From: Archangium gephyra
Lineage (GTDB): Bacteria > Myxococcota > Myxococcia > Myxococcales > Myxococcaceae
Reading direction: 5' to 3'
NCBI RefSeq assembly: GCF_001027285.1
Contig: NZ_CP011509.1
Span: 6,100,501-6,164,500 of the forward strand
Length of the DNA stretch: 64,000 bases
The notes beneath the pieces are model-generated. The model was not told the DNA's origin. It was given only the letters and a program-made list of their open reading frames with translations, and did no database searches. Below are positions 52,517 to 60,526 of this stretch, piece by piece (positions within the stretch are counted from its first letter, which is position 1; every line of letters starts with the position of its first letter). The translations under genes were made by a program, and so were the position numbers.

Positions 52517-53748
52517 GATGTCGGACTCCCTCCAGCCGCGGACGGTGCGATCGCGGGGGGCACTGCCGGCACGGTGCTCGGATTGCCCCGCGTCTCCCAA
52601 CTGCCCGAGTCCAGCGTGAACAACGCCAGCGGCGTGAAGAGCGCGTAGGTGACGGGCATCAGCAGCCCCATGGGCAGGAAGGACAGCGCCGGCACGCGCA
52701 TCTCTGGAGGCAGGTCTCTCTTGTCAATGCGGTAGATCAGCCCCATGGCCCCCATGACGGACATGTGCAGAAGCAGCACACCCCAGAACTGCCCGTTGAT
52801 GATGTTGTGGATGATGACGACGGGATAGGAGAGCAGCAGCGCCAGCTGTGCCACGTAGTGGACAGCCACCACCGGATGCAGCCTCCAGGCGTGGCTCAGT
52901 CCACAGATCATGTCCACCAGGTTGGAGCGCCGCCACCGCAACTGCTGCGAGAAGTAGCCCGCCAGCGTGGCCGGCGCCGCCGTCTGACACCACGCCTCCG
53001 TGGTGTACACCGTCTCGTAGCCCGCCTTGACTATCTGCCGCGTGAGGAAGCGGTCCTCCCCGTACTTGATGGGGACTCCAGCGATGTTGCGCGCCTCGAG
53101 GATGGGGTCCAGCTCCAGCAGCACCTGGCGCCGGTACGCGGTGAGGCACCCGGACAGACACAGCACCGAGCGGAAGCTGCGCTCCAGGTCCTTGAGCCAC
53201 TCCTGGGCGAAGTAGAACTTGATTTCAATCATGCGCGTCATCCAGTTCTGATGACGGTTGGCCACGTAGGTGCGGCCACCCACCGCGGCGATGCGGGGGC
53301 TGACGAAGCGGCGCACCAGCTGGCGCACGGCGCTCGGGTGGACCACGACGTCGGAGTCCACCGAGACGATGATTTCGGCGGTGGCCTCGCGGACGGCGCG
53401 GGCGATGCCCTTGCGCTTGCCCATGTTGTGGGGGTTGCGCATGACCATGACGTTGGGGTGGCCCTCGGCGGCCTTGAGCGCCCAGGCATGGCTGTCGTCG
53501 GTGGAGCAGTCATCCACCACGCAGATGCTCAGCTTGTCGTGCGGGTAGTCCTGACGCAGCAGGCTGCGCACGGCGTGGTAGATGCCCTCGCCCTCGTTGA
53601 AGAGGGGAATGACGACCGTGACGGTCGGCTGATAGCCGTCGTCGGTGGCATCCACCCACCGGCCCCGCACCCGCCGCAGCAGCGGACCGAGCACGTACCG
53701 GTTCATCATCACCACCAGTACCAACAGGTGAACGGGGAACAGTTCCAT
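52513..53748 (-). CDS. processive GT2 exopolysaccharide synthase, copy 1
   Basis: ATG 53748 is chosen because both paralogues share it and it opens MELFPVHLLVLVVMMNRYVL, an inner-membrane helix. The 411-residue product has TVTVVIPLFNEGEGIYHAVR, VVDDCSTDDSHAW, SVDSDVVVHPSAV (D-D region), GGRTYVANRHQNWMTRM, SGCLTAYRR, GEDRFLTRQIVKAGYE (catalytic ED) and YFSQQLRWRRSNL (QxxRW), followed by three or four membrane helices. This is the layout of hyaluronan/chitin synthase-, CslA- and Alg8-like processive enzymes. First gene of the export operon (4-base overlap with the fusion-protein gene). Near-identical to the copy at 58893. Confidence 0.9.
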   Translation of the reverse strand: MELFPVHLLVLVVMMNRYVLGPLLRRVRGRWVDATDDGYQPTVTVVIPLFNEGEGIYHAVRSLLRQDYPHDKLSICVVDDCSTDDSHAWALKAAEGHPNVMVMRNPHNMGKRKGIARAVREATAEIIVSVDSDVVVHPSAVRQLVRRFVSPRIAAVGGRTYVANRHQNWMTRMIEIKFYFAQEWLKDLERSFRSVLCLSGCLTAYRRQVLLELDPILEARNIAGVPIKYGEDRFLTRQIVKAGYETVYTTEAWCQTAAPATLAGYFSQQLRWRRSNLVDMICGLSHAWRLHPVVAVHYVAQLALLLSYPVVIIHNIINGQFWGVLLLHMSVMGAMGLIYRIDKRDLPPEMRVPALSFLPMGLLMPVTYALFTPLALFTLDSGSWETRGNPSTVPAVPPAIAPSAAGGSPTS

Positions 53749-54136
53749 ATCCCAACCTGGCGCCGCGAATGAGCCCGGCGCGCCCCAACACACACCCCTG
53801 ACCTTCGCCTTGGCCTCGTCCCGCTCGCCCGTCCCCCATGTCCCTGGTCCTCGCACGTTGCGGAGGGGTGCTTCAGGGCGGCCTGAAAGTCGGCTCGTGC
53901 CAGACCACGCACAACTGCCCCGCGGGGCAGGGGGAGTTTTCTCCATCATGAGGTGTTCGGAATGGGCCTGGGTCTCTTGGCTGTCTTGACTTGCGCTGTT
54001 GTACCGGGCAGCCCATTTTGCTGGCCTCCTTGGCGGGTCCGCCTCGCGACGGTGGGGAGCGCGGGATTTCCTCTGAGGGAAAGGTCGCGTGCAAAGGGGA
54101 CGCGGGGCTCTGGTTCACACTCGCGGGGGGCGGCGG
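53749..54136. promoter_or_regulatory. 388-bp intergenic region with palindrome upstream of synthase copy 1
   Basis: Its part next to the synthase (to about 53935) is nearly identical to the region upstream of copy 2. The palindrome CTGCCCCGCGGGGCAG (53915-53930) lies 167 bases upstream of the ATG; the copy-2 region has CTGCCCCGTAGGGCAG at the same place. The rest faces the MbnP gene and shows no clear promoter by eye. Confidence 0.55.
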
Positions 54137-55114
54137 ATGTCTCAGGGATGGGAGCAGTCGCGAGAGAGCAGGACGGCGGGGCGGCTTGTGTTGTTGGCTG
54201 GCATGGCCGCACGGGGCCTGTCGGCCGCGTTGGGATGGGAGGGGGCACGCAAGCACCTGCTCCTCGTGCTCGTGGCGCCCGCGCTCCTGCTCGCCTGCGG
54301 TGGGGAGCGTCAGGTCGCGATCCAGTTCGCCGCCCAGGTGCGCGGCGAGCCCCTGCGCTGCGATGCCAGCTACGAGAAGATCGGTGCCTCGAAGACCACC
54401 CTCCAGTTGCTGGACTTCAAGGCGTATGTCCGCGGCGTCGCGCTGGTGCGCGAGAATGGTGAGAAGTACCCCCTGGTGCTGGAGCAGGATGGGCACTGGC
54501 AGCGCGAAACGGTCGTCATGCGGAAGGGACGCCGGCATCGCGAAACGGTCGCCATGCTGGATTTCGAGGACGGCGCCGGCACCTGCAACACGGGCAGCCC
54601 GGAGACCCACACCGAGGTGGTGGGCCTCGTGCCCGACTTCGACGATTACACCGGTGTGGAGTTCACGCTGGGGGTCCCCCCCGAGCTCAACCACAAGAAT
54701 GTGGAATGGGTCGAACCACCCCTCAACGTGCCCAGCATGTGGTGGAGCTTGACGAACGGCTACAGGTTCCTCCGTCTCGACGTCCGCGCGGGAGGCAACA
54801 GGCCCTACGTCTTCCATCTCCGTGCCGACGGCTGCACGGGGACGCCAGACATTGGCGTCAACTGCAGCGCCGAGAACCAGGGCACCATCTTCCTCAAGGG
54901 CTTCGTTCCGGGGCAGAGCCGGATCGTCTTCGACCTGGCCGCGCTCTTCGCGCAAACGGACTTCGAGCACTCCGGGGACGGGATGACGGACCCCGTCGCG
55001 GGATGTCTCTCCAGCGCCGACGATCCGGAGTGTGCCTCGCTGCTGCCGCAGGTGGGGCTTGGCAGCGGGCCCATCACCCCCGGCCGCGCGGATGCCTTCA
55101 TCCGCGTGGAGTAG
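54137..55114 (+). CDS. MbnP-like (MXAN_0976/TIGR04052) periplasmic copper-protein candidate
   Basis: About 325 residues from ATG 54137 (ATG 54203 also fits). Lipoprotein-like signal (KHLLLVLVAPALLLACGG). The family pattern is visible: VRGEPLRCDASYEKIGASKT, LQLLDFKAYVRGVALVRENG, WVEPPLNVPSMWWSLTNGY, RLDVRAGGNRPYVFHLRADG, then GTPDIGVNCSAENQGTIFL. MbnP proteins are copper-binding and pair with the di-heme enzyme MbnH in methanotrophs; no MbnH gene is in the window. Divergent from the synthase operon; the heparinase-like gene follows after 59 bases. Possible role in supplying copper to the copper radical oxidase nearby (inference). Confidence 0.8.
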   Translation: MSQGWEQSRESRTAGRLVLLAGMAARGLSAALGWEGARKHLLLVLVAPALLLACGGERQVAIQFAAQVRGEPLRCDASYEKIGASKTTLQLLDFKAYVRGVALVRENGEKYPLVLEQDGHWQRETVVMRKGRRHRETVAMLDFEDGAGTCNTGSPETHTEVVGLVPDFDDYTGVEFTLGVPPELNHKNVEWVEPPLNVPSMWWSLTNGYRFLRLDVRAGGNRPYVFHLRADGCTGTPDIGVNCSAENQGTIFLKGFVPGQSRIVFDLAALFAQTDFEHSGDGMTDPVAGCLSSADDPECASLLPQVGLGSGPITPGRADAFIRVE

Positions 55115-55173
55115 GTCCAGCGATGTTCCCATGGACCGGACGGTTCGCCCCTCTCGCAAGGGAGTGCTGAGAC

Positions 55174-57165
55174 ATGCCGAAACGATATGGATGGAGAGCA
55201 GTCTGTGGTGCTGTCTTCCTCGGGCTGCTCACGCACTGCCGGACGGAGCAGGAGCCGCCGGAAAGGCTCAACTCGGCGCAGGTGCTGAACATCGTCTGCG
55301 GGCACGAGGGGGCGAACCCGGTCCAGAAGAAGGGCTGCGAGGGCAAGGCGTGCGTGGTGGAGGGCCACGTCTTCGGCAAGGAGGTGGCCTACGCGTGGTT
55401 GGACGAGGGAGACCTGGACAGCGCCAACCTCATCCTCAAGGACACCTGGCCCGTTCCCCGGTTCGACCCTGTCCACCTGCCGCCGCCGCTGACCTGGCGG
55501 GAGGACCCCTACGACGAGAAATTCTGGCGCTACGTCTTCTACGGGTTGCGGCCCACGGCCCACCTCCTGTGGGCCTTCCGGGAGACGGGCGAGCAGCGCT
55601 ACCGCGACAAGCTCATGGAGGTCTTCAAGAGCTTCGCCGCCGACGGCAAGGGCTCCGTCTTCAGCCAGGACAAACATGGCACCGCCTACCGGGCCATGGT
55701 GCTCGTCAACTCGTACTGGAAGCTCAAGCACGCGGACGCCCTCTCCGAGCAGGAGGCGAAGCTGCTCGAGCGGCTCATCCTGGAGGACGCGCGCTTCCTG
55801 GAGGATCCGGAGCATTTCGAGGCCGGGTTCAACCACGGGTTCGCCGAGGCGGCGGCGTTGCTGCTCATCGCGGAGAACTTCCCGCGCTTCGCGGATGCGT
55901 CCCGCTGGCATGACCTGGCGCTCTCCCGCTACACCAGCCTGCTCTCGGACATCATCGGCCCGGACGGCTTCATCATCGAGAACTCGTCCTACTACCAGTT
56001 CTACGTCTTCACCCAGGTGTATCAACTGGCGCAGTGGGCTCGGACCCACGGCGTGGAGCTGCCCCCGCAGGTGTGGCCCGTGCTGGAGCGGATGGCCCGC
56101 TTCGCCTCCTACGTCGTGCATCCCGATGGGCGCATCCCCATGCTCGGGGCGAGCCAGCGCCTCCTGGTGCGCAAGCACCAGCCGGTGTTGCTCGCGCGGA
56201 TGGGCGCCGTCTTCCCCGAGTTGGCCCACATGCTGACGGCGGGCATGTGCGGCAGCGCGCCCACCGAGCGCCTCGCCTTCTTCGAGAGCTCCGGCGTCGC
56301 CGTGCTGCGCTCCTCGTTCGATCCCGCCCTGGACTACATGGCCCAGACGCACCTGATCTTCGACACGGGACCCTACCGCACGGACCACAGCCACCTGGAC
56401 GCCCTCAATGTGATCCTCTACTCGGCCGGGCGCACGTTGCTCACCGACTCCGGGATGTTCACCGAGGAGCCGGGCGAGGAGGAGTCCTACTTCCGCAGCA
56501 CCCGCGCCCACAACACCGTGACGGTGGACGGACGGGACCAGCGCAAGGGGAACGCCCATCCCAGCCTGTCCGCACAGGGGGGAGGGTGGCTCTACCAGTC
56601 GGGCTTCCACGGGCTGTACGAGGGGGTGCGCCACTGGCGCGCGGTGATGCTGCTGGAGAAGGACGTCGTCCTGGTGTTGGACCGGCTCACCTCGAAAGAC
56701 TCGCACCGCTTCGAGCAGCGCTGGCAGTTCCAGCCGGACCTCACGGTCTCCACGCAGGGCCTCTCCGCTTCCGTCACCGACGGGACGGACAAGCGCGTCC
56801 TCCAGGTCACCCAGGCCCAGCCCGAGGGCTTGTCCGTCTCCACGGTGCACGGGGCCACCGGGCCGTACGACGGGTGGTACTCGGAGGACTACGAGGTGCG
56901 CAAGAAGTCGACGGTGCTCGTCTACCGGCGCAAGGGCACCCAGGCCCACTACGCGACCCTCTTCACGAGCGGGCTGAATGCCACCTCGCCGGCCCGCGTC
57001 TCCGCCTCGCCGCGGCAGGACGGGCTCGAGGTGTTCGCTTGTGCCGCGGGCCGCGGCTATCTCATCCGCGTGCAGCGGCCCGCCGAGGCGGACGAGGCCG
57101 TCACCGTTACCTCCGCACCCGCGGCTTGTGATCGGCAGGAGGCCGGTAGCCCCGGCCAGCCCTAG
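55174..57165 (+). CDS. heparinase II/III-like polysaccharide lyase
   Basis: 663 residues with a lipoprotein-type N terminus (VCGAVFLGLLTHC, Cys21). The all-helical toroid half (about 90-330, WRYVFYGLRPTAHLLWAFRE, YRAMVLVNSYWKLKHADALS, GFAEAAALLLIAENFPRF) is followed by the heparinase II/III-type beta-sheet domain. Signature motifs: YRTDHSHLDALNVILYSAGR and LLTDSGMF, then RAHNTVTVDGRDQ, with Tyr/His/Asn catalytic candidates. The family cleaves uronic-acid polymers by beta-elimination (heparin, alginate). Its stop shares the 4-base CTAG with the PL6-like gene's stop. Predicted outer-membrane or periplasmic enzyme acting on the exported polymer. Confidence 0.85.
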   Translation: MPKRYGWRAVCGAVFLGLLTHCRTEQEPPERLNSAQVLNIVCGHEGANPVQKKGCEGKACVVEGHVFGKEVAYAWLDEGDLDSANLILKDTWPVPRFDPVHLPPPLTWREDPYDEKFWRYVFYGLRPTAHLLWAFRETGEQRYRDKLMEVFKSFAADGKGSVFSQDKHGTAYRAMVLVNSYWKLKHADALSEQEAKLLERLILEDARFLEDPEHFEAGFNHGFAEAAALLLIAENFPRFADASRWHDLALSRYTSLLSDIIGPDGFIIENSSYYQFYVFTQVYQLAQWARTHGVELPPQVWPVLERMARFASYVVHPDGRIPMLGASQRLLVRKHQPVLLARMGAVFPELAHMLTAGMCGSAPTERLAFFESSGVAVLRSSFDPALDYMAQTHLIFDTGPYRTDHSHLDALNVILYSAGRTLLTDSGMFTEEPGEEESYFRSTRAHNTVTVDGRDQRKGNAHPSLSAQGGGWLYQSGFHGLYEGVRHWRAVMLLEKDVVLVLDRLTSKDSHRFEQRWQFQPDLTVSTQGLSASVTDGTDKRVLQVTQAQPEGLSVSTVHGATGPYDGWYSEDYEVRKKSTVLVYRRKGTQAHYATLFTSGLNATSPARVSASPRQDGLEVFACAAGRGYLIRVQRPAEADEAVTVTSAPAACDRQEAGSPGQP

Positions 57166-58697
57166 GGTGCGTGGGGGCCAACGTCCGCGAGGGTGAGCGG
57201 ACGGCGTGAGACCGCGCCGCTCGCCACCTGGTCCGCGCCCACGTCCCACGCGCCGGCGCGCACCTGGGCATCCATGTCCGAGGTGAGGTCCAGGCCGCAG
57301 GTGGAGGGCTGGGCCGCGCCGATCGTCGGGCTTCCGGCGGAGGGACGCATCAGGCCATCCTCCGCGCGCACCAGCCGGGGGTCCACCCGGACGTAGCCAG
57401 CGGGCGGCATGTCGCCGGGCGAGGCCGTGCCCCAGAGCAGGTTGCCGGTGGCGGTCAACCCGTCCGGAGCCCGCTTGAAGTCCACCAGCGTCCCCTGCTC
57501 ACCGACGAGGAGGTTGTTCTCGATGCGCAGGTCCCGGGCGGGGATGGGCCGGCCCGAGGCGCCGATCACCAGGTGGGTCGGCTTGTTGCCCACCAGGGTG
57601 TTGAAGGCCACCGTCACGCGGGAGGCCGTGCCGCAGTCCGTGCCCAGGCCCGTAGTCCCCTCGGTGCAGCCGCTGCTGAGGATGAGCGTGCCCTGGGCGC
57701 CCGTGCCGGTGCTGCCCTCGAGGTAGTTGTTGGTGATGAGGTGGTCCTGGCCGTAGATGCGCATGCCCCCCGCGTTGTTCAGGAAGAAGTTGCCGTCCAC
57801 CACGATCTTGTCGCCGTGGCGCAGCACCAGCGAGCCCTTGTTGTTGCGCAGGGTGTTGCCGCGGAAGACGTTCTCCGAGCTCTTGTTGGAGATGACCTCG
57901 GGGTCACCATTGCACTCCTCGAAGAGGTTCGCCTCCACGAGCGTGTGCGCGCTGAGGGGGCCACGCTTGCTGTCGCCGACCCGCAGGCACTCGCCCCCCT
58001 CCCCGTCGAAGGTCAGCTTGTGGAAGGAGTTGTGGTCGATGCGGTCGTGCTGCGAGATGCCCAGGCTTCCGTCCGGCGCATCCCCATAGACGGCGAGGAA
58101 GACGTTGGAGCTCGTCTTGTCGTGGAAGGAGTTGTGGTCGATGCGGTTGTAGCCACTGCCCGCGCCGTCGAGACTCAGCCAGGTGCTGATGGACGTCGTG
58201 TCCTGGAGGGCGAGCTCGTTCCGGGTGAAGCGGACGTGGGTCGAGCCGGTGATTCTCAGCGCGACGTTTCCCTCTTCCACCCCGTGCGTCAGCTTGAAGC
58301 CCCGCAGGATGACATGGGAGGCGCCTTTCACGTGGAAGCTCGAGGCGCCGCCGATGGTCACTCCGCCCACGGTCTGCGCCGTGATGACGATGGGATGCTG
58401 TTCCGTCCCCCGGACCGACACCTCGATGGGGGTCTTGTTGGTGTAGGTGCCGTTGGCGAGCTCGATGCGGTCACCCGGGACGGCGGAGGCAATCATGCTC
58501 CGCAGCTCGTCGAGGCGGCGGGCGGTGAGCGTCCGCCTGGGGGTGGGAAGGACATCGGCCTGCTCGGCGGACAGGGGAGTACCGGGCTCCGCCATGCCGG
58601 GGACGGCAGGCTCTGTTTCAGTTCCGCCCCCGCGGCAGCCTGCCTTGAGCAGGAGTACGAATGCCGCCACGGCCCATGCCAATTGAAGTTTCCGCAA
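57162..58697 (-). CDS. PL6-like (alginate lyase/chondroitinase-B-type) right-handed beta-helix lyase
   Basis: A TTG at 58697 starts a good lipoprotein signal (RKLQLAWAVAAFVLLLKAGC) and gives 511 residues; a longer frame starts TTG 58766. The beta-helix shows PL6/PF14592 features: LANGTYTNKTPIEVSVRGTE, HPIVITAQTVGGVTIGG, IDHNSFHDKTSSNVFL, GECLRVGDSKRGP, EANLFEECNGDPEVISNKS and SSENVFRGNTLRNNKGSLVL with the Lys/Arg catalytic region. Such lyases act on alginate or chondroitin. Convergent with the heparinase-like gene; stops share CTAG. Start uncertain because the upstream 70 bases border the duplication. Likely trims or recycles the local polymer. Confidence 0.85.
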   Translation of the reverse strand: MRKLQLAWAVAAFVLLLKAGCRGGGTETEPAVPGMAEPGTPLSAEQADVLPTPRRTLTARRLDELRSMIASAVPGDRIELANGTYTNKTPIEVSVRGTEQHPIVITAQTVGGVTIGGASSFHVKGASHVILRGFKLTHGVEEGNVALRITGSTHVRFTRNELALQDTTSISTWLSLDGAGSGYNRIDHNSFHDKTSSNVFLAVYGDAPDGSLGISQHDRIDHNSFHKLTFDGEGGECLRVGDSKRGPLSAHTLVEANLFEECNGDPEVISNKSSENVFRGNTLRNNKGSLVLRHGDKIVVDGNFFLNNAGGMRIYGQDHLITNNYLEGSTGTGAQGTLILSSGCTEGTTGLGTDCGTASRVTVAFNTLVGNKPTHLVIGASGRPIPARDLRIENNLLVGEQGTLVDFKRAPDGLTATGNLLWGTASPGDMPPAGYVRVDPRLVRAEDGLMRPSAGSPTIGAAQPSTCGLDLTSDMDAQVRAGAWDVGADQVASGAVSRRPLTLADVGPHAP

Positions 58698-58872
58698 ACC
58701 GGGCGTGCCTTGTTTGAGTGGACGAATTCGTCGGCACTCAAAGCATACACGGTGTTCGAATGACAACTGCCCTCTCGCGGCTGCTCATGGAGGAGCCGAG
58801 CGGCGTTTGTCATTGGCATGCGCGGGTGTGCCCACCTGCCGAGCAGGGCATCGCCTGCGTCGCGCTCCGGAG

Positions 58873-58896
58873 CTAGTTGACGATGCGCTGGTTCAT
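58873..58896 (-). pseudogene. remnant of the HlyD-type fusion-protein gene (first 7 codons)
   Basis: After the stop of synthase copy 2, the ATGA overlap and the codons for MNQRIVN are kept, then a TAG and unrelated sequence. The same seven codons start the complete fusion-protein gene at 52516. This fixes one end of the duplicated segment. Confidence 0.9.
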
Positions 58897-60164
58897 GAGG
58901 TCGAGCTCCCTCCCGCCGCCTGGGTGGGAGCCATGGTGTCGGCCGTTCCATCCGGAGGCGGTGCGTTCGCGGGAGGCACTCCCGGCGCGGCGCTCGGCTT
59001 GCCCCGCGTCTCCCAGCTGCCCGAGTCCAGCGTGAACAACGCCAGCGGCGTGAAGAGCGCGTAGGTGACGGGCATCAGCAGCCCCATGGGCAGGAAGGAC
59101 AGCGCCGACACGCGCATCTCCGGAGGCAGGTCTCTCTTGTGGATGCGGTAGATGATCCCCATCGCCCCCATGATGAGCATGTGCAGCAGCAGCACACCCC
59201 AGAACTGCCCGTTGAGGACGTTGTGGACGATGATGACGGGATAGGAGAGCAGCAGCGCCAGCTGTGACACGTAGTGGACCCCCACCACCGGGTGCAGCCT
59301 CCAGGCGTGGCTCAGCCCACAGATCATGTCCACCAGGTTGGAGCGCCGCCACCGCAACTGCTGCGAGAAGTAGCCCGCCAGCGTGGCCGGTGCCGCCGTC
59401 TGACACCACGCCTCCGTGGTGTACACCGTCTCGTAGCCCGCCTTGACGATCTGCCGCGTGAGGAAGCGATCCTCTCCGTACTTGATGGGGACGCCAGCGA
59501 TGTTGCGCGCCTCGAGGATGGGGTCCAGTTCCAGCAGCACGTGGCGCCGGTACGCGGTGAGGCACCCGGACAGACACAGCACCGAGCGGAAGCTGCGCTC
59601 CAGGTCCTTGAGCCACTCCTGGGCGAAGTAGAACTTGATTTCAATCATGCGCGTCATCCAGTTCTGATGACGGTTGGCCACGTAGGTGCGGCCACCCACC
59701 GCGGCGATGCGGGGGCTGACGAAGCGGCGCACCAGCTGGCGCACGGCGCTCGGGTGGACCACGACGTCGGAGTCCACCGAGACGATGATTTCAGCGGTGG
59801 CCTCGCGCACGGCGCGGGCGATGCCCTTGCGCTTGCCCATGTTGTGGGGGTTGCGCATGACCATGACGTTGGGGTGGCCCTCGGCGGCCTTGAGCGCCCA
59901 GGCATGGCTGTCGTCGGTGGAGCAGTCATCCACCACGCAGATGCTCAGCTTGTCGTGCGGGTAGTCCTGACGCAGCAGGCTGCGCACGGCGTGGTAGATG
60001 CCCTCGCCCTCGTTGAAGAGGGGAATGACCACCGTGACGGTCGGCTGATAGCCGTCGTCGGTGGCATCCACCCACCGGCCCCGCACCCGCCGCAGCAGCG
60101 GACCGAGCACGTACCGGTTCATCATCACCACCAGTACCAACAGGTGAACGGGGAACAGTTCCAT
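58893..60164 (-). CDS. processive GT2 exopolysaccharide synthase, copy 2
   Basis: 423 residues. Domain order and motifs match copy 1 residue for residue over the first ~380 positions: MELFPVHLLVLVVMMNRYVL, DDCSTDDSHAWALKAAEGHP, GEDRFLTRQIVKAGYE, SQQLRWRRSNL. It differs at few positions (for example VVAVHYVAQ/VVGVHYVSQ) and has a longer, unlike tail (PPDGTADTMAPTQAAGGSST). It lacks the export genes downstream: only seven codons of the fusion-protein gene remain. The copper radical oxidase gene diverges from it. It could supply polymer through the copy-1 exporter or a variant product. Confidence 0.9.
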   Translation of the reverse strand: MELFPVHLLVLVVMMNRYVLGPLLRRVRGRWVDATDDGYQPTVTVVIPLFNEGEGIYHAVRSLLRQDYPHDKLSICVVDDCSTDDSHAWALKAAEGHPNVMVMRNPHNMGKRKGIARAVREATAEIIVSVDSDVVVHPSAVRQLVRRFVSPRIAAVGGRTYVANRHQNWMTRMIEIKFYFAQEWLKDLERSFRSVLCLSGCLTAYRRHVLLELDPILEARNIAGVPIKYGEDRFLTRQIVKAGYETVYTTEAWCQTAAPATLAGYFSQQLRWRRSNLVDMICGLSHAWRLHPVVGVHYVSQLALLLSYPVIIVHNVLNGQFWGVLLLHMLIMGAMGIIYRIHKRDLPPEMRVSALSFLPMGLLMPVTYALFTPLALFTLDSGSWETRGKPSAAPGVPPANAPPPDGTADTMAPTQAAGGSSTS

Positions 60165-60526
60165 ATCCCAACCTGGCGCCGCGAATGAGCCCGGCGCGTC
60201 CCAACACACACCCCTGACCCTCGCCCTGGCCTCGTCCTGCTCTCCGTTGTCCCCCCTCGGGCCCCGATCGCGCACGCATTCCGGCGCGGTGCTTCGGGGC
60301 GGCCTGAAACTCGGCCCGTGCCAACCCGCTCACAACTGCCCCGTAGGGCAGTAGAAGTGTCCTTCACGTCCTGATTCTTCTCCTCCTATGTCGGATGCTG
60401 GGACACACAGACGCCCTGGCATGTCGCGCGTTGATCAGGAGGTATGGACCGAGGCACCACTTGGCAACACCCCGGCGGGTCCTACGTTGACTTGCCACGT
60501 TGTTGGGGCGTTGGGGGAGGGGACGG
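60165..60526. promoter_or_regulatory. 362-bp divergent control region with CTGCCC-N4-GGGCAG inverted repeat
   Basis: Shared by the second synthase gene and the copper radical oxidase gene. The left ~190 bases match the copy-1 upstream region, including CTGCCCCGTAGGGCAG at 60336-60351 (six-base arms). The GGGGAGGGG just before 60527 is the oxidase ribosome site. Conservation of the palindrome in both copies makes it a candidate operator. Confidence 0.55.

Larger units (their letters stand above)
58873..60355 (-). repeat. duplicated segment: synthase gene and upstream region (second copy)
   Basis: Near-identical to about 52493-53935: the synthase gene, its 5' non-coding region with the CTGCCC/GGGCAG inverted repeat, and the first codons of the fusion-protein gene. 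Differences are mostly third-position or in the C-terminal Pro/Ala tail. The same orientation is kept, with the two lyase genes, the MbnP gene and about 5.1 kb between copies. Confidence 0.92.

Noticed and set aside
53895-53910. Sigma-54 promoter TGGCAC upstream of the synthase (minus strand)
   Set aside because: The -24-like TGGCACG is present in both copies, but the -12 GC element is missing (GACTT/GAGTT), so it does not meet the consensus.
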